Part shown: positions 8,515 to 17,346 of the stretch, piece by piece
How the letters are laid out: each line of letters begins with the position of its first letter
How positions within the stretch are numbered: the stretch's first letter is position 1
From: Bacteroidota bacterium
GTDB lineage: Bacteria; Bacteroidota; Bacteroidia; M30B66
DNA: 38,508 bases
Assembly (NCBI GenBank): GCA_027490225.1
Contig: JAIXYK010000048.1
Span: forward strand, 1 to 38,508
Reading direction: 5' to 3'
Program-made: the position numbers and the translations under genes
Notes under the pieces: generated by a model
Database searches by the model: none
Told to the model about the DNA's origin: nothing
Seen by the model: only the letters and a program-made list of their open reading frames with translations

Positions 8515-10362
8515 ATGTGTGGAATTGCAGGGTTTTATCAATCTGATATTGTATTAACAAAAGAAGATTTAAAGAGTATGAGTGACCGTATAGCACATCG
8601 CGGTCCTGATGCAGATGGTTTTTATGTTGACTCAAATATTGGATTGGCTCACCGTAGATTGAGTATTTTAGACCTTTCATCGGCTGCAAATCAACCTATG
8701 TTTTCGCAGGATGATAACTACGTGATTGTTTACAATGGTGAGATTTTTAACTTCCAAGAAATTGCAGCTTCACTGAATCAAACATTTAAAACTACTTCTG
8801 ATACTGAAGTTATTCTTGAAGCTTTCATAAAATGGGGACCATCATTTGTCCACCAATTAAATGGAATGTTTTCAATTGTAATTTATAATAAACTAGATAA
8901 ATCAGTTTTTATTTGTCGTGATAGATTGGGAATAAAACCCTTGTATTATTTTATAGATGACAATAAATTCATTTTTGCATCTGAATTAAAATCTATTTTA
9001 AGCCTAAGACCTAAAATTAAATTAAGTCTAAATAAAAAAGCGGTGCATGAGTATTTACTGCTTGGTTATGTTCCAGAGCCACTGTCTATTTGTGAAGAAA
9101 TAAATAAATTCCCTTCAGGTTCTTATGCTTTTTTTAAGAATAGTAAATTAGAAATTAATTCCTACTGGCAACCTGAAGATAAGGTAAATTCGACCTTCAT
9201 TTCTGATGAAACTGAAGCCAAAAAACAATTAAAAACTTTACTAAACAGTTCTGTAAAATACAGAATGATAAGTGATGTTCCATTTGGCACTTTTTTAAGT
9301 GGAGGAATAGATTCCAGTTTAGTTACTGCCATTGCGCAAGCTAATTCTGATCAACCTATTAATACATTCTCAATAGGTTTTAATGAAAGTAAACACAACG
9401 AATCGAGTTATGCGCAGGCTGTTGCAAAACAATTAGGTACGAGGCATCATGAGTTTACAGTTACAGAAAGAGACGCGTTGGAACTATTAGATAGAATGAC
9501 CGATGCTTATGATGAGCCATTTGCAGATTCTTCAGGTATTCCAACTATGCTGGTTTCAAAATTAGCCCGTCAGCATGTTACAATGACATTATCTGGTGAT
9601 GGAGGCGATGAACTATTTCACGGCTACGGTTCATATTTATGGGCAAAAAGACTTGCAAATCCTTTAGTTAAATTGTTTAGAAAACCAATTGGTTCAGGAC
9701 TAAAAGGATTAAAAAGCAGCAGGTATGATAGAATAGCCACCTTATTTAATTATCAAGATAAAGAGAATATAAAAAGCCATATTTTTTCGCAAGAAATTTA
9801 TTATTTCTCTCATGCTGAAATAGCTGAATTAACTGATAATACATCCATAAAATTTTCTGCAGATACTTTTGAAGTAAATACTAAAAGGAAATTGTCGCCA
9901 GCAGAAGAGCAAGCCTTGTTCGATATTAGATTCTATTTAAAAGATGATTTATTGGCAAAAGTTGACCGTGCTACTATGCAATTTTCATTAGAAGCAAGGG
10001 TGCCATTGCTTGATTACAGAATTGTAGAATTTGCTTTAAATGTTGATCCAGCTTTAAAAATTAAAAATGGAGATGCAAAGTATTTATTAAAGCAAGTATT
10101 ATTTGATTATTTGCCAGCATCAATGTTCGATAGACCTAAATGGGGATTTAGTATACCGCTCGATAAATGGCTTCAAGGAGATTTAAATTTTTTATTAGAG
10201 AAGTTTACCTCTAAAGAAATGTGTGAGAAATTCGGCTTGATTAATTATTCTGTTTTAAATAAATATAAAACAGAATTTAAAAATGGTAAAATATTTTATT
10301 ACAATAGATTGTGGCAAATAATTGTATTGCACAAAACGTTAGAAAAATTGCAACTTAATTAA
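8515..10362 (+). CDS. asnB: Asparagine synthetase, glutamine-hydrolysing
   Basis: 615 residues. Transfers amide nitrogen from glutamine to aspartate using ATP. The class II amidotransferase domain starts MCGIAGF, with Cys2 as the nucleophile after Met removal, and has RGPDADG, LAHRRLSI and VYNGEIFN. The synthetase domain has the PP-loop SGGIDSS (262-268), ATP-contacting LSGDGGDELF and KVDRATMQFSLEARVPLLD. The length is typical of the Asn_synth/AsnB family. Paralogues of this type are often placed in surface-polysaccharide clusters where they amidate sugars or amino acids; a glycosyltransferase and membrane proteins lie nearby, so a modified role is possible. The start is 3 nt after the yfhO-type stop. 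The 3' end overlaps the convergent gene by 8 nt. Confidence 0.93.
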   Translation: MCGIAGFYQSDIVLTKEDLKSMSDRIAHRGPDADGFYVDSNIGLAHRRLSILDLSSAANQPMFSQDDNYVIVYNGEIFNFQEIAASLNQTFKTTSDTEVILEAFIKWGPSFVHQLNGMFSIVIYNKLDKSVFICRDRLGIKPLYYFIDDNKFIFASELKSILSLRPKIKLSLNKKAVHEYLLLGYVPEPLSICEEINKFPSGSYAFFKNSKLEINSYWQPEDKVNSTFISDETEAKKQLKTLLNSSVKYRMISDVPFGTFLSGGIDSSLVTAIAQANSDQPINTFSIGFNESKHNESSYAQAVAKQLGTRHHEFTVTERDALELLDRMTDAYDEPFADSSGIPTMLVSKLARQHVTMTLSGDGGDELFHGYGSYLWAKRLANPLVKLFRKPIGSGLKGLKSSRYDRIATLFNYQDKENIKSHIFSQEIYYFSHAEIAELTDNTSIKFSADTFEVNTKRKLSPAEEQALFDIRFYLKDDLLAKVDRATMQFSLEARVPLLDYRIVEFALNVDPALKIKNGDAKYLLKQVLFDYLPASMFDRPKWGFSIPLDKWLQGDLNFLLEKFTSKEMCEKFGLINYSVLNKYKTEFKNGKIFYYNRLWQIIVLHKTLEKLQLN

Positions 10363-11920
10363 ACAATGGAATATGATAATTCAAATAGAATTGATTCATA
10401 TATTGCATATATCCTAACCTCCAAGCTTTTGTCGCATCTTCGTTTAAGTAATCAAGCACAGGTCTTCTGTCTGTCAAAATAACTGCATCTTCAATATTTA
10501 TTTCATCAGAAGCTATGAAATTGTCTTTCACATAATCTGGTAAATAATCATCAAAAACATCTCTGTTTTTACTCACCAAATAAATCATATTGCTGGTTGA
10601 TTCTGTTTTGCCGGTTGGATACAATTCTACAAATAACCCTAAGCCTCTTATTGTTTTAAATAAAGAACGTGTTCCTTTTCCAATATCATGTCTGAAATAG
10701 CCATTTGCATTTATAAGCATTAACCCATTTTCAGTTAATAACTTTTTAGCTGAGGTAATACTCTCTGCTGTAAATACATGAGCTGGAGTTTCTTCACCTC
10801 TAAACAAATCAAAAATTATAATATCATATTTACTGGTATCATTATTAATAAACCTGCGGGCATCATCCTGAATAATGGTAACATCTTTACTTAAATTGAA
10901 ATATTTTTGGGAAACTTCAATAATTCTTTGGTCCAATTCAACAGCATGCACATCAAATTTCTTATCTGTTCCAAATTCTGCTAATACACCGCCACCAAGT
11001 CCAAGTAAAAGCATTTTCGATTTTTCAGGAAACTGAGATAAAATGTCTTCCGTAACATTGAAGTAAGCATGGTCGTTAAACTTTTTATTCTCTTTGTTAT
11101 AGGTGGTTTGAATAATTCTATTTACAAATAAAGAGCGCTCCACTTCAGTTTTACCATTTTTAAATATTGGTATATCTGCAACCAAAACCTGACCTAAAAT
11201 GCCTTCTTTTTGGTAAACGATATCAATTTTTGTATTCGTTAATTTTCTTTGCCAACTTCTATAACCAATACATGCAATAAAAATTAAAAAAAAAACGCCA
11301 GATTTCTTCCAACCATTTTTGAAAAGCAAAAATGCGGGAATTAAACCTAAAACAAATCCTGTAACTATTGATGGAAATATTAAACCAAATCGCGGAATAA
11401 CATAGAATCCAAAGAGAAACGTATACAAAATGCCCCCGGTAGTTGAAATGGCATAAACTAATCCAGCTTTTTTTCCACTGTTTTCGGCGGTTGCATCTAA
11501 ATTTGCAATTGCCAAAGGTGAAACCATTCCCATTCCAATAACCGGAGGAAGAATTATAAGCAATCCAGATTGTATTACAGATTCATTAAATGAAAACAAA
11601 TGGGCAAAATTTAAAACCCATTGCGCTGTAAATGGCATTAACATAATTAATACACCGCAATACAATAACGTTATTAGAAACAATTTATCTTTTTTTATAC
11701 TTGTAGAAATCACTCCTCCTAAAAAGTATCCAATTGTTAGTCCGCCTAAGGTTACAGCTAAAACTGTTGCCCAAACAAATAAAGATGAACCAAAATAAGG
11801 GGCGAGCATTCTTGCACTTAACAACTCAGTTGCCATTAATGAGCCTCCTTCTAAAAATGAAAGAATGAGTAAAAGTTTATTGTGTACCGAAAATTCTGAT
11901 TTTTTTAATTCTTTTTCCAT
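10355..11920 (-). CDS. Membrane-fused spermidine-synthase-like methyltransferase-fold protein
   Basis: 521 residues in two parts. The first ~215 hold about seven hydrophobic helices (for example TELLSARMLAPYFGSSLFVW and the GMVSPLAIA loop). The rest is a Rossmann fold of spermidine synthase type, with the nucleotide-binding loop LLLGLGGGVLAEFG, acidic VELDQRI, QDDARRFI and YDIIIFDLFRGEETPAHVFT. The last motif differs from true aminopropyltransferases, which carry a general-base Asp in D-x-x-DP; here it is DLFRGEETP. A spermidine synthase reaction is therefore doubtful, and the substrate is unknown. The upstream membrane-protein gene ends 3 nt before this ATG, so the two form an operon. Confidence 0.82.
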   Translation of the reverse strand: MEKELKKSEFSVHNKLLLILSFLEGGSLMATELLSARMLAPYFGSSLFVWATVLAVTLGGLTIGYFLGGVISTSIKKDKLFLITLLYCGVLIMLMPFTAQWVLNFAHLFSFNESVIQSGLLIILPPVIGMGMVSPLAIANLDATAENSGKKAGLVYAISTTGGILYTFLFGFYVIPRFGLIFPSIVTGFVLGLIPAFLLFKNGWKKSGVFFLIFIACIGYRSWQRKLTNTKIDIVYQKEGILGQVLVADIPIFKNGKTEVERSLFVNRIIQTTYNKENKKFNDHAYFNVTEDILSQFPEKSKMLLLGLGGGVLAEFGTDKKFDVHAVELDQRIIEVSQKYFNLSKDVTIIQDDARRFINNDTSKYDIIIFDLFRGEETPAHVFTAESITSAKKLLTENGLMLINANGYFRHDIGKGTRSLFKTIRGLGLFVELYPTGKTESTSNMIYLVSKNRDVFDDYLPDYVKDNFIASDEINIEDAVILTDRRPVLDYLNEDATKAWRLGYMQYMNQFYLNYHIPLFN

Positions 11921-11923
11921 GTT

Positions 11924-13264
11924 TTATTTAGCCCCTCTTATTATTTTAATTTTTTCTTCCAAAATGAATAATGTGCACAAGTAAAACGGAAGTGCAGGAA
12001 TTTTATACCTAACCAATGCCCCAAAATTTGCAGTTGTTAATCCAACTGAAAATGAAAAGAAAATCGCAAATACGAATGAAAAAATTAGAAGAGGTTCTTT
12101 GAATATGAGTGAAAAAAAGTTTATTGGACCTACTTTTAATAAAACCCTAAGGGTAAGAAATATTAAAAAGGTATTTTCAATAGCAGAAATCAACATTACG
12201 GGATTAGTAACATCCCATAAAAAAGGCCTAAAAAGTCCTGCTACAACTGCTTGAGGAAATTTAGAAAGAATTCCTAATACAGTAGCATCATAAGTTCCAA
12301 TGTCAAATGAGTTTTTTCCATAAGCATCTCTCGTTAAGTCATTTTTAGTAAGTACAGCCTTATTAAGTGCGCTTTCTACGGAATTATAAGACCCTAAAGA
12401 ACCACCCAAAGCCCCCATAATTGAAGTAGTTCCAGCAAATGCTACAATAAGTATCAATGGCGCGATTGAAAACTTTATGAATGCATTTTTAATAGAAGAA
12501 ATTCGTGAAAATGATAACCATATTGCAGCTCCGGGTAGTAATGCTACGAATATATAAGGCTTCACTGTTATTAAGGCAAATGAGGATAGAATAAGCAATG
12601 ATATATTCGTAAGCCGTTTTTGTTTTTTTATAAATGTGCTATAAATACAATACGTGAATAAGCAGGCTGCTGAAAAAGTGATTGTGTCTTTAAGAATTCC
12701 TGAACCCCAAAAAATTAATGAAGGCATATAGAGAATTGCGATAACGAATTTTTTCTCCATATTAGGATACATTTCATTGAATAGAAGAAATAATCTCCAT
12801 ATTCCTGCATAAGAAAAATATGAAAAAATCAATGAGGTGGAGAAATAACTAAATGAGCCTAAGAAAACAAATGGACTAACTGCTCTCACAACAGAAAATG
12901 ATTGTGGGTCTTTATAATAATCTGGACAACATAAATTATTCAAGATCATTGTATACAAATTGTCAGGACTTAAATCCCCAGCCATTATATTTAAATAGGT
13001 TTGAAAATCAAAGGCTGCGAGTTTTGTTACTAAAATTGAACTTTCAAAATATCCAATTGTATCTCCACCTTTAAAATAAAAAATATAAATAAAGCATATG
13101 GCAATTGCTCCAACTAATTTAGCCAGGAGACCTTTCAAGTAATATTTATATAGTGGATTAACGGCTAATTTTCCACGAATATTCATTTGTGCAAAATAGT
13201 AGATTCCCAAAAAATAGATTGGAAGTAGCACGAAGTCAAAAGAAGTGAACAACTTATTCTCCAT
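11924..13264 (-). CDS. Polytopic membrane protein, probably envelope glycan assembly
   Basis: 446 residues with about ten hydrophobic helices. Notable motifs are KGGDTIGYFESS after the first two or three helices, SFVVRAVSPF-like VVRAVSPFVFLGSF, and LIFWGSGILKDTI, a short loop also found in large membrane proteins near polysaccharide loci. I do not recognise a named family with certainty; Wzy-like polymerase or GT-C-type roles are both possible. Its neighbours are a fused spermidine-synthase-like gene 3 nt downstream and a divergent family 4 glycosyltransferase 67 nt away, which supports an envelope glycan context. Confidence 0.7.
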   Translation of the reverse strand: MENKLFTSFDFVLLPIYFLGIYYFAQMNIRGKLAVNPLYKYYLKGLLAKLVGAIAICFIYIFYFKGGDTIGYFESSILVTKLAAFDFQTYLNIMAGDLSPDNLYTMILNNLCCPDYYKDPQSFSVVRAVSPFVFLGSFSYFSTSLIFSYFSYAGIWRLFLLFNEMYPNMEKKFVIAILYMPSLIFWGSGILKDTITFSAACLFTYCIYSTFIKKQKRLTNISLLILSSFALITVKPYIFVALLPGAAIWLSFSRISSIKNAFIKFSIAPLILIVAFAGTTSIMGALGGSLGSYNSVESALNKAVLTKNDLTRDAYGKNSFDIGTYDATVLGILSKFPQAVVAGLFRPFLWDVTNPVMLISAIENTFLIFLTLRVLLKVGPINFFSLIFKEPLLIFSFVFAIFFSFSVGLTTANFGALVRYKIPALPFYLCTLFILEEKIKIIRGAK

Positions 13265-13288
13265 ATGCTATTACTATTAAATTATAAA

Positions 13289-13296
13289 TACTTTTG
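13289..13296 (+). promoter_or_regulatory. -7 promoter element upstream of the glycosyltransferase
   Basis: TACTTTTG matches TAnnTTTG. Transcription would begin around 13301-13304, at or next to an ATG (13303) that opens a 10-codon frame. The element is followed by a small inverted repeat, TTTGC-GCATTAT-GCAAA. Confidence 0.4.
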
Positions 13297-13302
13297 CGCA
13301 TT

Positions 13303-13335
13303 ATGCAAAGAAAATCAAAAAGTACATTGTTTTGA
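13303..13335 (+). CDS. Possible 10-codon leader peptide overlapping the glycosyltransferase start
   Basis: ATG at 13303 opens a frame reading MQRKSKSTLF and then TGA. The stop (13333-13335) overlaps the TTG start of the glycosyltransferase (13332-13334) as TTGA, the arrangement seen in translational coupling. The peptide is basic and too short for homology. It could be chance, but it would explain how an otherwise weak TTG start is used. Confidence 0.35.
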   Translation: MQRKSKSTLF

Positions 13336-14576
13336 AGGTTTTATTTATTTCTTATGATGGTATGACTGATCCTCTTGGTCAATCTCAGGTTATTCCATAT
13401 TTAAAGGGGCTTTCCGCTTTAGGACATCAGATTTCAATTTTAAGTTGTGAAAAGAAACAAAGATTTATCCAAGAAGAAAATGAAATTAGAAATCTACTAG
13501 AAGAGAATAATATAAAATGGTTTCCGATTTTTTATACACCAAGCCCGCCAATACTTTCTACCCTGAAAGATATTTGGAGCCTTAAGAAGAAAAGTAAAGA
13601 AATTATTCTTAACCATGGAATACACTTTGTGCATTGTAGAAGTTACATAACCGCTTTAGTGGGGCAATCTTTAAGAAGAGAATTGGATATTCCTTTTATT
13701 TTTGATATGCGTGGATTTTGGGCTGATGAAAGAGTAGATGGAAATATCTGGAACTTAAAAAATCCATTGTTTTCTTTGGTTTATAATTATTTCAAAAGAA
13801 AAGAAAAAGTGTTTCTTAAAGAAGCTGATGCAGTAGTTTCTCTTACAAATAATGCAAAAAATGAAATCCATTCATGGCAAGGTTTTCAAAATGTGCCTGT
13901 AACTGTAATTCCCTGCTGCGCTGACCTTGATTTTTTTTCATATAGAAATGTAAATCAACCGGAAGTTTCAAAACTTCGAAATGAACTTGGGCTAAATCCC
14001 GGGGATTTTGTTTTGAGTTATCTTGGTTCACTCGGAACTTGGTATATGTTAAATGAAATGCTCGATTTTTTTAAAGTTTTGAAAACAAAAAGACCCGAAG
14101 CTAAATTTCTATTCATAACCGCTGATGAACCAGAATTTGTTGTTAATGCTGCTGTTGTTAAAGGAATTGATGGTAATGATATTATTGTTAAGAAGGCTAA
14201 AAGAAATGAAGTTCCAGTTTACTGCAGTTTAAGTAGCGTTTCTATCTTCTTTATCTTGCCAAAATATTCAAAAAAAGCCTCTTCTCCAACTAAAATGGGA
14301 GAGTTAATGTCTTTAGGAATACCAATAATTTGCAATTCAAATGTAGGAGATGTTGTGGAAATATTAATTGATGGAGGTGTTGGAGCTGTAATAGATAATT
14401 TTACAAATGAAGATTATTTATCAGCCATCAACAAAATTCCTGGTTTATTAGAAAAATCTCCTCAGCAAAATTATGATGTTGCTCAAAAATATTATTCTTT
14501 AAAGGAAGGTGTTATGAAATTCAATCAAGTATATGAAAATGTTTCTACTCGTGGTGATAAGGGTGGTGATGTATAA
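13332..14576 (+). CDS. Family 4 (GT-B) glycosyltransferase
   Basis: 414 residues from TTG at 13332. This start is chosen because the first residues (KVLFISYDG, then DPLGQSQVIPYLKGL) are the standard N-terminal strand and loop of this family; the first in-frame ATG would remove that strand. Acceptor-side domain about 1-185, with FDMRGFWADERVDG; donor-side domain about 195-380, with a LSYLGSLGTWYM strand and SPTKMGELMSLGIPIICN, the nucleotide-sugar site. It should add a sugar to a cell-envelope glycan in the cytoplasm. The 3' end overlaps the convergent rlmH by 32 nt. Confidence 0.9.
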   Translation: MKVLFISYDGMTDPLGQSQVIPYLKGLSALGHQISILSCEKKQRFIQEENEIRNLLEENNIKWFPIFYTPSPPILSTLKDIWSLKKKSKEIILNHGIHFVHCRSYITALVGQSLRRELDIPFIFDMRGFWADERVDGNIWNLKNPLFSLVYNYFKRKEKVFLKEADAVVSLTNNAKNEIHSWQGFQNVPVTVIPCCADLDFFSYRNVNQPEVSKLRNELGLNPGDFVLSYLGSLGTWYMLNEMLDFFKVLKTKRPEAKFLFITADEPEFVVNAAVVKGIDGNDIIVKKAKRNEVPVYCSLSSVSIFFILPKYSKKASSPTKMGELMSLGIPIICNSNVGDVVEILIDGGVGAVIDNFTNEDYLSAINKIPGLLEKSPQQNYDVAQKYYSLKEGVMKFNQVYENVSTRGDKGGDV

Positions 14577-15018
14577 TTGTAAACCCTCTGTATAATTGCT
14601 CAATAAAAATAATTCGAATTATTTGATGAGAAAATGTCATTGAAGAAAGTGATAATTTGCCATTTGCCCTTTCATAAACATCTGTAGAAAAACCATAAGC
14701 GCCTCCGATTAGAAAAATAAGCTGCTTATTGCCTGCATTCATTTGTTGTTGCAAAAAAGTCGCAAATCCTTTGGAGCTGTATGTTTTGCCATTTTCATCC
14801 AATAAAATTAAGATATCTTCTTTTTTAATCTTTTGTAAAATCAATTCACCCTCTTTTTGCTTAACTAATTCAGTTGAAAATGAATTGGAATTTTTAAGGT
14901 AAGGAATAGTTTCAATCTCAAATGGAACATAGTTTTTAATTCTTAAACTATATTCATCAATACCCTTTAATAAATATTCATCATTTGTTTTACCTATTTG
15001 AAGTACCTTTATCTTCAC
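14545..15018 (-). CDS. rlmH: 23S rRNA (pseudouridine-1915-N3) methyltransferase
   Basis: 157 residues, the usual length of this SPOUT-class enzyme, which methylates pseudouridine 1915 of 23S rRNA in assembled ribosomes. Visible features are the N-terminal KIKVLQIGKT strand, LILLDENGKTYSS, the SAM-binding knot LIFLIGGAYGFS, LSLSSMTFSHQIIRIIFIEQLYR and the terminal HHPYHHE, which matches the conserved HPYH end. The start is GTG at 15018, since no ATG is placed to give the KIKVLQIGK strand. A TAATTTTG promoter element ends 5 nt upstream. The last 11 codons lie opposite the glycosyltransferase end. Confidence 0.96.
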   Translation of the reverse strand: MKIKVLQIGKTNDEYLLKGIDEYSLRIKNYVPFEIETIPYLKNSNSFSTELVKQKEGELILQKIKKEDILILLDENGKTYSSKGFATFLQQQMNAGNKQLIFLIGGAYGFSTDVYERANGKLSLSSMTFSHQIIRIIFIEQLYRGFTIIHHHPYHHE

Positions 15019-15022
15019 GTTT

Positions 15023-15030
15023 CAAAATTA
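15023..15030 (-). promoter_or_regulatory. -7 promoter element of rlmH
   Basis: TAATTTTG on the minus strand (TAnnTTTG) ends 4 nt before the GTG start codon at 15018, implying a leaderless or nearly leaderless transcript. Confidence 0.4.
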
Positions 15031-15100
15031 ATTATATTTTTGAAAAAAATATTGATAAAATTTCTGGTGGCTTGATTATTGTTGCCAAATTTGCCAAATC

Positions 15101-15490
15101 ATGCGCTTAATTTTCGTTTTAATTCTTTTTGCAGAAACAGCCAGAGCCATGTCTTTTGGCGATATTGGTGGCGAAATAGCCGCAGCAATAAGAGGAGGAA
15201 AAGCTCAGGAAGTCACCAAATGGTTCAGCAATAACGTAGATCTAACTGTACTTGGAAAAGAGGAAATGTATAGCAAAGCACAAGCAGAACAAGTATTACG
15301 TGATTTTTTTAGTAAATATCCTCCCCTGAGTTTCGAATTAAGTCACAAAGCAAATAACCTTGCTTCTGCTCAATACGGCATTGGAACATACAAATCAACA
15401 AATGCTTCAAAATTTAGAGTGTATTTTTTGATCAAGAAAATAGGGAATCAGCAATTTATTCAACAGCTTAGTATTGAAAATGAACGTTAA
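15101..15490 (+). CDS. DUF4783 family secreted protein
   Basis: 129 residues with an N-terminal signal sequence (RLIFVLILFAETARA), then an NTF2-like small domain: GGEIAAAIRGGKAQEVTKWF, NNVDLTVLG, SKAQAEQVLRDFF, PPLSFELSHKA and YFLIKKIG. This is the DUF4783 pattern, a Bacteroidota family of unknown function normally placed just upstream of nadC, as here. It overlaps the chosen nadC start by 11 nt, so the genes are translationally linked. GCCAAAT occurs twice in the 25 nt before the ATG. Confidence 0.85.
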   Translation: MRLIFVLILFAETARAMSFGDIGGEIAAAIRGGKAQEVTKWFSNNVDLTVLGKEEMYSKAQAEQVLRDFFSKYPPLSFELSHKANNLASAQYGIGTYKSTNASKFRVYFLIKKIGNQQFIQQLSIENER

Positions 15491-16349
15491 TATGCCGTTG
15501 AGCGCATTTCAATTAGAATTAATTGATGATTTATTGCAGCTTGCTCTAAAAGAAGATGTAAATAATGGTGATCATACAAGTTTGGCTTGTATTCCAACGG
15601 ATATAGTTCAAAAAGCAAAGTTGTTAGTTAAAAGTGATGGAATAATTTCTGGAATTGAAATAGCAAAATTAGTTATCCAGAAAGTTGATAGCAGTTTGCA
15701 AATGGAGCAAATCATGCAAGATGGTGAATCAATAAAATTTGGAGACATTGCTTTTTATATCACCGGTAACCCCATTTCAATTCTTACCTCTGAAAGATTG
15801 GTGTTGAATATCATGCAGAGAATGAGCGGAATAGCAACGTTTACAAACAGCCTTGTAAAGAAAATAAGTCATACCAATGCTAAAATTCTTGATACAAGAA
15901 AAACGGGGCCAGGAATGAGAGTTTTGGAAAAAATGGCTGTTGTTAACGGAGGTGCAACAAACCATAGAATGGGCCTTTATGATATGATAATGATAAAAGA
16001 TAATCATATTGATTTTGCTGGTGGAATTGAAAATGCAATTGATAAAGTTCATGCTTATCTGTTTGATAAACAATTGAATCTAAAAATCGAAATAGAAGCT
16101 AGAACCTTAAAAGATGTAGAAAGTATTGTAAACAAAGGTGGTGTAAACCGTATCATGCTAGATAATTTCTCCCCATTACAAATTATGGAGGCTTTGAAAA
16201 TGATCAATGGCAAATATGAAACAGAAGCTTCCGGAGGAATAAATGAGTTTAATCTTGTTGAATATGCAGAAACTGGTGTTAATTTCATTTCAATTGGAGC
16301 CTTAACACACCAAGTAAAAAGCCTAGATTTGAGTTTGAAAGCTTGTTAA
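15480..16349 (+). CDS. nadC: Nicotinate-nucleotide pyrophosphorylase (quinolinate phosphoribosyltransferase)
   Basis: 289 residues. Converts quinolinate and PRPP to nicotinate mononucleotide, CO2 and pyrophosphate in NAD synthesis. Motifs: ALKEDVNNGDHTS near the N terminus, SERLVLNIMQRMSGIAT, ILDTRKTGPGMR, GGATNHRMGLYDMIMIKDNHI with substrate-binding residues, EIEARTLKD, NRIMLDNFSP, and EASGGIN with SIGALTH for phosphate binding. ATG at 15480 is chosen; ATG at 15492, just after the DUF4783 stop, is the alternative. The stop is followed with no gap by the yihY-type start. Confidence 0.97.
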   Translation: MNVNMPLSAFQLELIDDLLQLALKEDVNNGDHTSLACIPTDIVQKAKLLVKSDGIISGIEIAKLVIQKVDSSLQMEQIMQDGESIKFGDIAFYITGNPISILTSERLVLNIMQRMSGIATFTNSLVKKISHTNAKILDTRKTGPGMRVLEKMAVVNGGATNHRMGLYDMIMIKDNHIDFAGGIENAIDKVHAYLFDKQLNLKIEIEARTLKDVESIVNKGGVNRIMLDNFSPLQIMEALKMINGKYETEASGGINEFNLVEYAETGVNFISIGALTHQVKSLDLSLKAC

Positions 16350-17312
16350 ATGATTAAGAGAATCTCTGATTTTGTGCTGGATCTTCCAATAGTGAAGCAA
16401 CTGTACCATTTTGCAGCACACAAAACACTGCCTGGCTTACATGGCATTACAATTTTAGTAATTGCTCAACAGTTTAAGAAAAGTCTAGTTAGTTCAAGGT
16501 TAAGTATGAGAGCAGCAGCCGTTTCATACAACTTTTTTATGGCGCTTTTCCCAACCATTATTTTCCTTTTTACATTAACAGCATACCTTCCAATCGATAA
16601 TTTTGATCAGCTTTTGTTAGATTCATTAAAAGATGTTTTGCCTACTTTTTCCTACATGGCTGTTAAAAACACACTTTTAGATATTATCTCTATTCAAAGA
16701 GATGGCTTGCTTTCTTTGGGTTTTTTTGTCGCCCTTTTCTACGCTACAAATGGCGTTTCTTCAATTATTTCTTCATTCAACGCCAGTATTCTTATTGATG
16801 ATAAGCGTCCTGAATGGAAAATCCTTCTGGTTTCTCTTCAATTGACCATTATTGTTACTATTTTATTAGTTTTAGCTATTAGCTTAATGCTTTTTGCCAA
16901 CTTCGGATTAGGGTATTTAATCAGCAAAAAAATTATTACTTACCAATTTGATGACATCATTTTATGGATTACAAAATGGGTAATATTTTATGGCTTTATA
17001 TTTTTTATAATTGCTTTCCTATATTACTTAGGGCCATCCAAAGAAAATAGAATTAAGTTTTTTTCTTTAGGAGCATTTGCTGCTAGCTTTATAATTCTCT
17101 TGTTGTTAATAGGTTTTGCTTTTTTTGTTGGAAATTTTGGGACTTACAATACGCTTTATGGCTCTGTTGGAGCGCTCATAGCCGTGCTGGTTTTAATTAA
17201 TTTAAATGCTTTAGTGCTTTTGGCTGGTTATGAATTTAATGCCAGCGTTTATCACATCAATAAAATGCAAACAAAAACAAAGCAAGAAATATTAAATAAG
17301 AAGCCTGCGTAG
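16350..17312 (+). CDS. YihY/BrkB family inner-membrane protein
   Basis: 320 residues with about six hydrophobic helices. The family signature region is present: SSRLSMRAAAVSYNFFMALFPTIIF, the LLSLGFFVALFYATNGVSSIISSFN segment with the ATNGVSS core, and LYGSVGALIAVLVLINLNALVLLAGYEFNA at the last helices. YihY/BrkB proteins are widespread and of unsettled function; the ribonuclease BN name formerly used is a misassignment. It starts on the base after the nadC stop, so it is in the same operon. Confidence 0.9.
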   Translation: MIKRISDFVLDLPIVKQLYHFAAHKTLPGLHGITILVIAQQFKKSLVSSRLSMRAAAVSYNFFMALFPTIIFLFTLTAYLPIDNFDQLLLDSLKDVLPTFSYMAVKNTLLDIISIQRDGLLSLGFFVALFYATNGVSSIISSFNASILIDDKRPEWKILLVSLQLTIIVTILLVLAISLMLFANFGLGYLISKKIITYQFDDIILWITKWVIFYGFIFFIIAFLYYLGPSKENRIKFFSLGAFAASFIILLLLIGFAFFVGNFGTYNTLYGSVGALIAVLVLINLNALVLLAGYEFNASVYHINKMQTKTKQEILNKKPA

Positions 17313-17346
17313 TTTTTGTTAATTTCGGCCTTTAATTTTTATAAGA

